A DNA stretch of 64,000 nt from Obelidium mucronatum (Eukaryota > Chytridiomycota > Chytridiomycetes > Chytridiales > Chytriomycetaceae): assembly GCA_025765595.1 (NCBI GenBank), contig JAIVFH010000034.1, positions 186,001-250,000 on the forward strand. The letters are read 5' to 3'. The position numbers and the translations under genes were made by a program. Positions within the stretch are counted from its first letter, which is position 1. Each line of letters starts with the position of its first letter. Below the pieces are notes generated by a model, which saw only the letters and a program-made list of their open reading frames with translations, did no database searches and had not been told where the DNA came from. Shown here one piece after another: positions 31,377 to 42,344 of this stretch.

Positions 31377-33977
31377 TCACTCCAGAAGCCAGAAGGTCTG
31401 CATGCTGCCTCGCCCCTTTATCTCAATCTTTCCACGCTCTTCGAATTCAAAATGCTCGTCTTCTCCAAGTGCACTAATAACTTCAGCTGTCACTTGAATC
31501 TTTCCAGGCTCGCCTTTTCCGCAAACTCGTGTTGCCGTGATGACTCCATCACCAAAGATCCCATATCTTCCCACTCTTGTTCCCACCAGACCCTGAAAAT
31601 ACAATCGAATTGGTCAATTTGGGTCATCATTTGACATAAAGAATGGATCCCTACCCCACTAGTAGGTCCAGAATGAACTCCGAATCGAAGCTGGACAGGA
31701 AAGTCGCCAGCAAATGGATTGAAATCAAATTTTTCAGCAAACTGATGCAATTCACGAACGCAAGCCAATATTTGGCGAGTAAACTCAGTGATTTCTTGTT
31801 CCGTCTTGTTGTAAGTGGAAGAAATCCCACCAGCAATCATGAACACTTCAGAGACGGACTCAACCTTCACTTTCCATTAAAAACTGCACATAAATCTGGA
31901 GAAAGAGCTCATAAAACATACCTTGTACAGGAGACTGTATTTGAAAGCGATTGCATCGAACTTTTCAAAGAGTGCATTGATGAGGTTGAGCGTTTTTGGA
32001 ACCCCAATCGTTGCTGTCAGCTTGCGGAAATCATAAATGTCAGCAAACGCGACTGTGAGTGTGCTGAATTGTTCAGGTTCGTGAGGAATCCCTCTTTGGA
32101 TTTGCTCCATAACATGCTGAGGCAAAGTGCTTGAGATGCTTTCGGCTTGATTTTCAGAAGCTCCATCTTCTTGATTCTGAATGTTCATGAGCTCTAAAAC
32201 CCATTTTTTTTCTTCAGTCACCGATTTTTAGACTGAACTAGCAACTGCTCACCATTCATGGAGCTTGTTTGATCAACTTTCACTTGTTCAATCTCCTCCT
32301 CATGATCTTTCAGAAGGTCCGCAAGTTTTCTTCTGTGCTCTTTGGTCTTTTGATGCAATAAATTTCTGTGTACCTGTTTCATTTCAGACACTAGTTTCTT
32401 GTGGTGATTGATCGTAGAGCGCAGTCTCTCCTGGGCTTAAACCAAAAGAAAGTTGATTCGTTAGCAAATGCAATTTCGACCTTCACAATCTACCTGTCTG
32501 TTCAAGAGCCAAGACTTCCTTTTCGGATTCGGAAAGAACTTTTGATCCATTTTTGTTAATCGCCATGTTCTTTTCGAGCTCAGCTTTTTCTCTGTTTCCC
32601 CCATCCTCTTCGTCGGCAGCTGCCAATTCTCTGGATATATCATCTTGGGACGCCCCCGATCGAGCGGTCCCTTCACTTCGAGTGTCCGTTGTTCCTTCAG
32701 ATTCAGAGTCTTCAACTTCAATTTCATTTGTAGTTCCACTTCCAGTGATCATTGGGTTGTCCGCAAGCAACATCTGTTATCGAAGTGTGAATGCAAATTC
32801 AAAGCATCGACAGAGCAAACAATTGAACCTTTTCACGCGTTCTGGATGCAAGGCGTTGTGCTTTTGCAAGGCTGGCAAGCTGCTTCTTTTGAGCACGTTG
32901 CATTGCGGTTCTGAGTGCCTTCTGCTTTTCCAACAATTGACCTGCTTCCAATACCCCCTTTTGCCGCTCAAATGTAGCCAAGATTTCGGATTCAATTACT
33001 TGGTGCCTTGCCAAAATGTCAAATTCTTCGGCACGTTGAGAAGAGACAATATCTTCTATTTCTTCAAGATTTTGAATCTCGAGGTCATTAATCTGTAAAA
33101 CTCACACGGATTAGTAGAATTCGCTGCATTGTATAGGTTCACGCCGTACTTCGCCCAGCTGTCTTGCCTTGACCAGTTGAATATCACGAAGATGGTCAGT
33201 TTCTGATAAATTTATCATCATGTTACAGAGAAATATCTTCACAAAGTAGTGAAAAGGTTTGGTGTGAACCTCTTTGCTGGCGAACTGCAGATTGTCTCGC
33301 CATCAACTCGTTTTCCTTTCGGACTTTGTTCAGTTTGGCACTGTCTCTGATACTTTTCAGCTCAATCGCACGGATTTGACCGACAGTGTCGGCCAATCTC
33401 TTTTGCGAATTGGCGAGCTCGTTTCTTGAAGATTTTGTTTTGGTATCATTTCTCCGAAAACTGTCATCCTCACCTTTCCACGGCTTGGCGCTGCTCCAAT
33501 CTCGCCAATCGCACTTGAAAAGCAGCCCTCTTTTGTCGAATACTCGCTTTAAAGACAGCATCACGTTCTCTGGCCTCTTGCTGAAATCTGATTGTTGCCT
33601 TACAGGCTCCAAGCTTGTCAATCAGTTTCGTAAGTTGATCCTTTCTTTCCCAGCTAACACGCGAGTCTTTTGACTCTTCGAGCTGGCGGAGCTCAATCAA
33701 AGCTTGCTCGCGCATCTGGGTTCCAACTTGATGGCGTGTTTGCTCCAATGTAGCCGAATAGATTGTAGCTACGTGCGAGGAAAAAGTAAGAAACCACGAA
33801 CCATAAAAATGGCGGATTTGTTGGGAAATGTAGTTTTTTTTTTTTTTTTTTGATACCTTCTTCATCAGCAAGCTTAGCAATGGCTTCTTGCGCTTTAAGC
33901 TTGGACTCTTTAATGTTCCGGCAACGAGTCACTGCTGCACTCTGGCTGAACTTGACTTCTTTAACTTCTGCACTCAT
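31377..33977 (-). CDS. Coiled-coil class III nucleotide cyclase, possibly inactive
   Basis: Ten exons on the minus strand: 33977-33857, 33768-33474, 33424-33270, 33202-33150, 33092-32829, 32773-32494, 32435-32253, 32193-31922, 31864-31655, 31592-31377. All phases join, giving 682 residues. About 450 residues of Lys/Glu/Gln-rich coiled coil, with an acidic central patch, precede a C-terminal class III cyclase domain. The domain has the first metal Asp (VAFADIYDF), GVHSGPTSG, and YGIFGDGVITATR. However, the usual IGDAY is VSEVF, so the second metal Asp is Glu, and the transition-state Asn of VN-ASR is replaced. An upstream in-frame stretch suggests additional 5' exons (candidate ATG at 34315). 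A broken duplicate lies upstream at 34764-35960. Confidence 0.85.
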
Positions 33978-34607
33978 ATTAGTTGGAAGGATGTTTCGTT
34001 GTGGTGCACGATTTTTCTTTTCAAGTTCTTTGTTTGAAGAACGAATGGTAAGGATTCTGGAAGGCGTGACATGCTTTCACCAATCAATCCCAAAAGAAAA
34101 AGAATGCAATACTGATATTTATATTGATTGAAACAAACAGAAAACGAACAAAAATAAATACACAAATCAACCGATGCGAGCCGTATTTTGGATCCCTTTC
34201 CAAGAAGCAACCAAAATATGTTCCTCTTGCTTCCCTGCAAGCAAAAAAAACACTTGAAAACTTTTGGCGTGACAAGGAGAGATTTAAATTCTTCGAGCCC
34301 TATACAATCTGGCATCCAACACTCGACAGCATTTATAGCCCCCGCAAACTAATTAGGTATGGGGCAACAATGTCCTTAAAGTCGATTCCCAAAATTGAGT
34401 TTTTGAAGTTGGATTGAACGTGCAAGGGCTTGAATCGTATAATTGGCTGGTCTTTTCGTGAATCAAATTAGTACCTGAAGCCACATGTTATGTGTCTGTA
34501 ATACTCTCAACCTAAATAGAGACACGAAAATTCAGGCCAAATATCAAATGATGCTTTGAGCTCCTTGAGTCATACCTTGTAAAAGGTGAGGGTACTTTGC
34601 AATAACT
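33978..34607. promoter_or_regulatory. Upstream region of the cyclase gene
   Basis: On the minus strand a CTATAAAT lies at about 34330-34338, shortly before an ATG at 34315. The sequence 33978-34071 is open in the cyclase frame and may be coding (…RILTIRSSNKELEKKNRAPQ). It could join an exon 34315-34262 through an intron ending GAAAG. Nothing else is recognised up to 34607. Confidence 0.4.
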
Positions 34608-34659
34608 TGGTCAAACTTGATATATATTGCAAATGGTCAAACTTGATATATATTGCAAA
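34608..34659. repeat. Tandem duplication of a 26-bp unit
   Basis: TGGTCAAACTTGATATATAT followed by TGCAAA occurs twice head to tail with period 26. Confidence 0.95.
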
Positions 34660-34675
34660 TTCACGAGCTGAAGGA

Positions 34676-34755
34676 TTTTGACTGGAGACGAGTTTTGAAT
34701 TGGAAGATGTCTTATTTTTGACTGGAGACGAGTTTTGAATTGGAAGATGTCTTAT
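34676..34755. repeat. Tandem duplication of a 40-bp unit
   Basis: A 40-base unit starting TTTTGACTGGAGACGAG and ending GATGTCTTAT is present twice head to tail. It begins only 17 bases after the previous tandem duplication. Confidence 0.95.
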
Positions 34756-34763
34756 AAAAGGAT

Positions 34764-35960
34764 TTAAGGAACGCGGATCGAGACAGGAGGATTTCTCTCA
34801 CCTGTAAAGAACGCTGTCACATGCTTGAACTGTTCGGGACCCGGAACGACTCCGGTTTCAATTTGTTCCATAATTTGCGTTGGCAGCGTTAGTCCGAGTA
34901 GATTCTCAGACGTTGTAGTATCGACGCGCATCCCTTTGGACTGCAAATGGAGACTGCAATAGTTCTTGTTTTGGTATTTTGTCAGTACCAAACCCAAGAA
35001 TATGCAGCTTGCTGTACTATGCATTGCAGAAGCTTGTTCTACTTTGATATGCCCAATCTCCTCTTCGTGGTCTGTAGATCTGAAACTTTTCGACGATGCA
35101 ATGCTGATGGGGCTTCTTTGGAGCAGCCTCAATTCAGCAAGAATGATTCTGTGAGAAAAGCAAACTCTTTTTCTTGTTCAGATATAACTTGAGTGGCCTT
35201 TTTTAATTGGCGCTATTCGTAGCTGCGTGCGACTGTAGCAACTCATTCTTTTCAGAAAAAAAAAAGTGAGAAGTAAACAAACGCGCTCATAAGAACAGTT
35301 TGGTTTCTCCCAAAAATTGTTATGGTCACCTTTTCGCGTCATTGTCTCTGCTCGCAATTCGCCAACTGGAATCTGGAATGCAGAACGCTTTTCGGGAATC
35401 TTCAACTTGAAGGGGTTTCTCTCCCTTGACCCTTGCTGGATTTTCTATGATTGACGGTAGCTTGTTGTCATTGATCAATGATGTCCTTTCCAGCTGACAT
35501 GGCCGTCCAACTTGAACGCCTTGGAGGCCTGGCGCCTATCCAAAACAATCTGTTGGAAAAGCTGGGAATTTTGTTGGTGGCGATGATCCTGCAGCTAGGC
35601 ACTGAAGATTGCGACTGTGGAATAAAATTAGAAAGGGGAGACGGGAATCAACCTTTGTTTAATCCGCTGAATAGAACGCCAATAACCCAGCTGTTACGAT
35701 CGCGGACAACTCAAGGAGACGTCAGGATTCCGTTGTTGGACGTGGAAAACTCCGAAAAAGGGTATAAAACAATAAACAACGTTCTTCATCCGCAAGCTTG
35801 GCAATGGCTTGTTGGGTCCTTTAATTTTGTTTCCTTCACGTTTTGGCACTGGTTGATTGAGGTACTTAAGCTGAACTTGACTTCCGATGTGCCGACGCCA
35901 TTTTTCAACTTTGAAGTCTTTGAAAAACAGCAAAGAAAATCCGTCAAGCTATTGTTTCCC
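34764..35960 (-). pseudogene. Decayed duplicate of the cyclase gene
   Basis: On the minus strand, pieces match the intact gene in order: near 35790-35900 a segment resembling its first exon; near 35030-35090 DHEEEIGHIKVEQASAM, parallel to DHEEEIEQVKVDQTSSM; and at 34790-34930 LPTQIMEQIETGVVPGPEQF, parallel to LPQHVMEQIQRGIPHEPEQF. The cyclase catalytic core after this is missing and the frame is broken, with unspliced and stop-containing stretches between. It looks like a tandem duplication that lost its 3' half. Confidence 0.7.
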
Positions 35961-36227
35961 TCGAAATTCGAATGCTTTTCCAGCCAATAATGTTTTGAAA
36001 TACAAAGACTTTCTTTCTTTCAATCAACAGAATTTTACAGAAACAAACTTTTACACGATCAAAAAGAGTTTTATTTGCTCCGTGAAGGAGAAGAATAAGA
36101 GGTGCAACACAGCGTGGATGAGGTTTAACAACGAATTGAAGGAGGGTATGAGCGTAAAAATAAAGTAGGGTTTCTATCGCCAAAACAACACATGTTTTGA
36201 GCCATGAAAATGCCCGCTTTGCATTAT

Positions 36228-36608
36228 TTAGATCATGAACGCAATGGCTCCAACAATAGCTCCAACAGCAACCTGGGAAGCACCAGAGTAGACTTGAGTT
36301 TGTGGGGCTGGGGCAACGTAAGCGGTGGTGGTTGCAACTGGAACGTATGCCGCAGTGGTGGTGGTGGCAGCAGCGTCAGTGGTGGCAGCGGCAGTGGTTG
36401 TGGCAGCGGCAGTGGTTGTGGCAGCGGCAGTAGTCGTAGCAGCAGCGGTTGTGGTGGCAGCGGCACTAGTAGTGGCAGCGGCAGTGGTGGTAGCAGCGGC
36501 AGTGGTAGTAGTGACAGCGGCAGTGGTGGTGGTGGTTGCGGCTGGAGCGGCAACGGCCAAAGAAGCCATGATGGCAACAAGGGCGGCAATAGACTTGATA
36601 ACTTGCAT
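36228..36608 (-). CDS. Ala/Thr-rich GPI-anchored-type secreted protein
   Basis: A 126-residue frame with a clear signal peptide (KSIAALVAIMASLAVAAPA), about 60 residues of nearly pure Ala and Thr in AATTTA-type units, a short Tyr/Pro/Val-rich section (YVPVATTTAYVAPAPQ) and a C-terminal GPI-like end (GASQVAVGAIVGAIAFMI). The Thr-rich part should be heavily O-mannosylated. Such proteins coat fungal cell walls or cyst walls. The codons GCT/GCC and ACT/ACC make a GC-rich near-tandem DNA repeat that can change length by slippage. Confidence 0.82.
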   Translation of the reverse strand: MQVIKSIAALVAIMASLAVAAPAATTTTTAAVTTTTAAATTTAAATTSAAATTTAAATTTAAATTTAAATTTAAATTDAAATTTTAAYVPVATTTAYVAPAPQTQVYSGASQVAVGAIVGAIAFMI

Positions 36609-36998
36609 TTGGATTTGGTTGTTTTCTGAAGGGTTTTTTTACAAAATAATGACCATTTTTATTGATGCACGACTGTCAAAATAATAAGGGGAGATTTTTC
36701 TGCCCCTTATTTTGTGCAATCAAAATTCACGTGACTTGGCCTTCGGCGCCCAGTGATAACGATAAGGATGAAGAACATGATTGATTGAAATATCCCCAGG
36801 CAATACGCAAAACATGCATTCTTTGTCTTTTTCTTTTCTTTATTCGTATGATGCTTTCAAGTAACCTTGACAGCAAACGAAGAGCAACACGGTAATGGGC
36901 GACTGCGCAGAGCCAGCATGCAGAGCAGGGCAGGCAGTATTTGAAGGTATTTAAAGGTTGTTTGCGGAACTTGAACACCGACTTGATTGAAAACAAAA
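36609..36998. other. Intergenic, divergent upstream region
   Basis: It separates the Ala/Thr-rich protein and the small membrane protein, which point away from each other. No exon or repeat recognised. Confidence 0.5.
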
Positions 36999-37357
36999 AT
37001 GCAAATATCGCGGCTTCTTCGCGCAGCGCCCGCGCCCGCGCCGGCGCCCGTCTCGGCGTCGACGGGCGCCAAGCCCAGCGCCGCCGAGCTGCTCGCGCGG
37101 CTCGATGCGGCGCAGCGGCGCGCGGCGGCGCAGCAGAAGCTGTTTGCGCTCGGCCTGGGCATCGCGGGTCTGATGACGGCGGCCACGTGAGTCCGAACCT
37201 GTCTGGCGCTGTTCTGACCGCGTCTTCTTTCTTGTTTCTTTCTTTCTTCTGCAGCGGCGTCAGCGCCGAAAACACGCGCGCCGATCTGCTCGAACACATT
37301 CGCGCCTCGAACGACCGCATCGCCGCCCTGGAAGAAGCCGTGGCGAAAATGAAGTAA
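36999..37357 (+). CDS. Small Ala-rich protein with one membrane helix
   Basis: Two exons (36999-37186, 37255-37357) give 96 residues. The N-terminus MQISRLLRAAPAPAPAP is basic and Ala/Pro-rich, which would suit a mitochondrial presequence. A helix with AAELLARLDAAQRRAAAQQK precedes a single hydrophobic segment LFALGLGIAGLMTAAT, and the C-terminus is a short heptad-like helix (LLEHIRASNDRIAALEEAVA). I do not recognise the family; the layout resembles small inner-membrane organisers. GC content is far above the surroundings. Confidence 0.65.
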
Positions 37358-37446
37358 ATCCTACAAATAAAGCCCTTGTCTGCGTGCGCTCCATCGGCCT
37401 GCTGCTTTTTGTTTGGTGGTTGTAAATCTTGTGCAACAGCAATACG

Positions 37447-39398
37447 ATGGACCTGAGGGGAAAATACGGCCATCTGTCGCAGCCTCCCCCTCCTCCAACG
37501 GGCTTTTCCGCCCATTTGGCTCCGCTTCCAACGCCAAAAACGAAAATTGCCAGACCTTTGAACCACCACCAACTTGAAAGGGAACGAACTCCTAGTACGA
37601 ACCCAATCCCACAAACACGATCTAGAAATCCTTCAACGATCCAGAATACGTCTGAAAAGTCTGAAAAACCAGTGCAGACGAAAGCAAAGAAGCAGTTCAA
37701 TGTTCACCCCGTGACATATGACCCCACACGTCCAATACCAGCTGACAGTGACGAACCACCGCTACCCACAACAAATAAGAAGATAACCGATGATTCGATT
37801 TACCCGTCTCTAACTGGTTCCGCAACGAGCTCCACGACCTCGACTTCGAAATACTTTGCGAATCTGGAGTCATCTGACGAGGAAATAATCACTGCTGACA
37901 ATAGCGATTTTGAAGAAGAAAAATACATGCAAATGCTATCACAGTATGCTGAAATGTCGGGCATGACATTTAGCGCTGGCTTTTTGGCAGGGTTTGAAGA
38001 TTCTAACCGAGGCAACAACAGTGCGGAAACCGGAGGTTCTAGTCTATCTAGCTCTCTTAATGGCTCTTATGAGGACATGGATGGTTTGCCTGTTCATAGG
38101 AGTAGACTTCCGAAAGACTATAAACCAAATGTTGTTAATCCCAGACCCCTGATGGCAACTGATGATCCTGGAATCCCGCTTTGGCCTCCATTTATTAAAG
38201 GAATAGTTGAAGCACCTGTTCATGGAAACACTTGTCGGCTTTCCCAACCTGAACCTTTTTTTGAAGCCCCCGTAACACCGACAACTCCGCCAACTCCGAG
38301 AACCCCGCCTCCCTCTCAGCAGCCGCAACAACAACAGGATCCTTTTACTCCAAAAACAGTTTATGAATCGTACTACTCGATTGACCAGCCTCTCAAGCAA
38401 CAAACTCCAACGCCAACCGCGAGTTTGCCGTTGGAGAAGCCAATCGCCAGAGCGCCTTCTCCACTCCAATTTAAAGTTCCCGCACTCACATTTGAGTCTC
38501 GTTTTGAGTGTGGAAACCTTGCCAAGGCTGTGCGGAAAGGTCCCACGCATTACGAGCTTTACTGCCGGAATGATTTAAACACTGCGGGCCATACGCAGTG
38601 GTACTATTTCAAAGTAAACGGCATGGTCACTAGAAACGAGTTTACCTACGAGGATATCGTGTACCAGTTTGATATTGTGAATTTCTGTAAACCAAAAACA
38701 TTGTATAGTGTTGGATTGAAACCGTTGCTGTATTCAGAAGCCGTGGTTGCTGCAACAGGTAAATTTTATGCCTAAAGCTGTAGTATTATTTTCTCTCTTA
38801 AACATCCTTTGTGCCTGTCTTTAAGGAGTTGGTTGGCACAGAGTTGGACACAATTTGATGTACCACCAATCAGCAGAATCGACCCAATCCAGCGACGAAA
38901 GCAGTCCACAAGAAGCGAATGGAAATCAACAATCCCCGCCCACTCCGCAACCCCCGCCAAAATATACCCTCAGCTTCACAATTAAATTTCCACACCCAAA
39001 TGACACTGTATATTTCGCTCATTGCTACCCATACAGCTATACGAATCTCCAGACCGATATCCAAACCCTCAAGCAAGACCCAGAGCGAACTGCGCTTTTT
39101 CGCCACTCCATCATGGCAAAAACAGTTGTGGGAAACAACATTGATTTACTGACTGTAACGAAACCTGTGACAACTCCCAACGAATTAGTTTCACGAAAAG
39201 GAATTATATTAAGTGCGCGAGTGCATCCTGGGGAAACGAATGCGAGCTGGATGATTCGAGGGTTGATTTGGTTCTTGACTGGTGCGTCCAAGGAAGCGCA
39301 TGAACTTCGAAGTCGCTTTGTTATCAAGATTGTTCCCATGATTAATCCTGATGGTGTTATTGTTGGAAATGTATGTTGTTTTATTTTTATTTTTTACT

Positions 39399-39437
<39 letters not shown>

Positions 39438-41475
39438 TTAAATTGGTTAGAAAAACTATATCAGTATCGATGTAATATGACAGGGTACGACCTGAATCGA
39501 CAATGGACTTCTGCTCAAAAACCAAGCGCTGTGAAGGCAATTCCGGAAATCCATGCAATGTATACTCTTCTTGAACGGAGCGTGAATTCCCGCGAAGTGC
39601 TTCTTTTTTGCGATTTCCATGGACACAATAGAAAGAATGGGATATTCATGTATGGCTGCGAGAATGTGGAACCGAAAGGCAGCAAGACAGGTGCCGTGTC
39701 AAATTCCAATAGCAGTGGCAGCGGACGGAAACCCAATAACTCAAGAGCAGCAAGCGCAGCAAAAAGAAAGATTGTTGGTGGCGGTGGGGTTGGTGGTGGA
39801 AGTAACGCATCAGCCACCACTACTCGAAGAAATACTGTAAAACCACAGCCGATTAGCCCCACCACACCTTCGACATCTCAAACAGCTGTTTGCCGTGAAA
39901 GCCAAGAGACTCTTGTTTCGAGGACTGCCAATAGCACGCCTTCAGAATCAACGATTGATCCACCACCCAATACAAAGCAACCACAAGCTGACGCCCTCCC
40001 AAAACAGCAACAACAACCTACAATCGCACCCGCTCGGTTTATGGAGCGAGTTTTCCCATACATTCTCAGCAAACGTGCGCCGGATCTGTTTTTCTTCCGG
40101 CGCTGTCAATTCAAAATGCAGCCGTCGAAGCGTGGGACTGGGAGAATCTGTGTGAGGACTCGGTTTGGGATTGTTAATAGTTTCACGATTGAGTCTAGTT
40201 TTTGTGGATCTGATATTCCCGTTGCGTCGTCGCAATATCCACAGCAGCAACAACAGCAACAGCAGAAAGGGGGCAATAGTAGTAGCACTGGTGCTGCTGC
40301 TTCTCATAATGGAAAAATAGGAGAATCAGCCGCCGGAAGGAATAGTCGTGGATGGCATTATTCCATCCAGGACTTGGAAAGGATGGGAGAGGAATTTGGT
40401 CACAGTTTGTATGAGTATTTTATTGTCGAAGGGAGGCGAGAAATGATTCATGAAGGGTTGGTGAATGGATTCAACAATCATGAATCAGTGTTGGAACCGG
40501 AGGAAAGGTATTTTTTTTGTATCTCTTGTTAAAATTGGGGATTTTAAAAACCCATGATTAATAACTTTCAAATTTTAGTGACGACTCTGAGACTACTTCG
40601 GATGATGAAATTCTACGCATTAAAATTCCCAAAAAGAAGGTATTGAGTAAGCGGCAGAGTGCAAGCGCGTTCAAGTACCCTATAAAGAAAGCGCCAGTGG
40701 GTCCTGAAAGACCGAGATACAATAATAGACCTGTGCCGATAACGCCGCCAGTTGTTAATACAAGAACGAGTGTGGCAGTTGAGTTTTTCTTTTTTTTTTT
40801 TTCCGGAAAAATTAAACTAAAATAATTTTTTTTTCCAGAAAGAGTCCATTAATCTATCCAAAGTAAAAGTTGTAGACAAAGGAGCAACATCCAGTGATAT
40901 CGTCAAAATTGTAAAGCCTCATATCGTAATTTTTGTGTGTATATTTACTTGGCTAAAAAAAAAAAATTGACATGCAGGACAGTCCATCGCTGCGGCATAT
41001 TACGAATAACAATACATCCAACTTCGCAAGCCAATATGCTCAGAATAATTCCTCTTTACCTGCGACCCCGGCAACCACTCAACGCAATCAGCAACAACAG
41101 CATCAACAGTCTGCCCCGGCATCATCATTCAAAATCAAATCTCTTGCTCCGGGAGTTTTCTATAAACCCATCAGTTACCAGCATGGAAAAAACAATGCCT
41201 GCTCTTTCGATGGATGCACAGTGTCTGGTGGAGGTGGTTGTGAGTCAACGTCAGCATCAACAGCAACAGGTAGAATGAAGGCTGGGTGGGTAGAAGGAGG
41301 GACAATGGAGCAGCAAAAAGTGCTGCATACACTGAGTTTGAAAATTAGTAGTCAGGACAAATTGAATAGTAAAGTCAGGGTTCGACGAAAGAGCATTGCC
41401 GCTACACTACAGGACGGGAAAATTGGGAGTTCTGGGGAAGCGATTATTGTGTTTCCCAAAACTTTGATGGAATGA
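37447..41475 (+). CDS. Cytosolic carboxypeptidase (M14 subfamily, tubulin deglutamylase type)
   Basis: Six exons (37447-38758, 38826-39370, 39465-40507, 40579-40777, 40839-40910, 40978-41475) give 1222 residues. The N-terminal ~340 residues are disordered. Next is the CCP/Nna1 N-domain (FESRFECGNLAKAVRKG, YELYCRNDLNT, WYYFKVNGM) and the M14 peptidase: zinc ligands in RVHPGETNASW and CDFHGHNRKNG, substrate-binding NPDG and DLNRQW, and the catalytic Glu in FTIESSFCG. CCPs trim polyglutamate from tubulin of axonemes and basal bodies, fitting a flagellated organism. Unusually, ~130 low-complexity residues interrupt the catalytic domain between YGCENV and RFMERVFPYIL. The tail is Ser/Gln-rich. Confidence 0.9.
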
Positions 41476-41649
41476 TGATGGTTCTGGCGATATTTGAGGA
41501 TGCTGACAAATTGTACATCTTGTTCGATGACAAATTCAGAAACCAGAAGTGATGACGAATACATGAGAATAGTATATTAATACAGTCGTATTCGAAAAAC
41601 TTGACTGTGCTTTGATATCGTAAAACTTTCAAGTTTTTCTGAACATCAA

Positions 41650-42093
41650 ATGAGCAACACACTTCTTGCTGCAATTCTGCCTTGTGCCACTGCCTCCTTT
41701 GCATTTGGAAGTGCAATCGCCCACACTGCCGTAGTGTCGACGCTGCTGGATCCATCGATTTCAGAAGCCAACATCACCTCCTTCTTCTCCATCTACTTCA
41801 GAAAGACTGTGGGACCAATCATTGCGATATTCAGTGCGTCCGGCATCCTTGGCGGCTACGCGTACCACTTGACTGGACACAAGGGATTCCTGATCGGCTC
41901 CGTCTGCGCGTTTGCGCACTTTGCGTTTGTTCCGGCCGTTGGCGTTGGAATCAAAAAGATGGTTTTCGACAAGACGGAGCAGCGGCGGGGCGCGCGCGAG
42001 TGGCTGCTTGTGCACCACGTGCGCACGGCCGTCGACGGGCTCGCGGCGGCGGCGTTTGTGTGGGGGCTTGTGGAGGCAGTCGCGTTGAAATAA
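41650..42093 (+). CDS. DUF1772 (anthrone oxygenase-like) membrane protein
   Basis: An intronless frame of 147 residues with four predicted membrane helices: LLAAILPCATASFAFGSAIA, GPIIAIFSASGILGGYAY, FLIGSVCAFAHFAFVPAVGV and a final DGLAAAAFVWGLVEAV. The size, helix layout and the conserved H--R--VD (LLVHHVRTAVDGLA) before helix four match the DUF1772 family. Some fungal members oxidise anthrones in polyketide pathways, but no such cluster surrounds it, so the substrate is unknown. The 3' end is markedly GC-rich. Confidence 0.75.
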   Translation: MSNTLLAAILPCATASFAFGSAIAHTAVVSTLLDPSISEANITSFFSIYFRKTVGPIIAIFSASGILGGYAYHLTGHKGFLIGSVCAFAHFAFVPAVGVGIKKMVFDKTEQRRGAREWLLVHHVRTAVDGLAAAAFVWGLVEAVALK

Positions 42094-42344
42094 ATCACAA
42101 GTCAAAGAATAAAAAGAATAAACGCGCTCGTTTAATCTTTGAGCTTCGTTGAGTCACAAAGAGTTTTCGTTTTAATAATATTTGAAACGGCAGTAACGAT
42201 GAATTTGGTTGAAAATTTCATTTGGTAAAAGACATCATCATTGCAACAAATTCATCAAAAATTCATTATGACATCCCACTTCGGGACCCAAGCTGTGTTT
42301 TTCGTCATCGCCCAAAAATCCCTGAAGAGGACACCACTTCAGCA

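Noticed and set aside
34560..34760. Transposon terminal repeats
   Set aside because: The repeats are head-to-tail tandem duplications of 26 and 40 bases, not inverted or flanking any element.
35478..35990. A 170-codon plus-strand frame as a separate gene
   Set aside because: The minus strand of this segment matches the first exon of the cyclase gene, so the plus frame is a by-product of the pseudogene.
36204..36629. Plus-strand Gly/Ser-rich and Val/Ala-rich frames
   Set aside because: They are antisense readings of the Ala/Thr repeat; only the minus strand has a signal peptide and GPI-like end.
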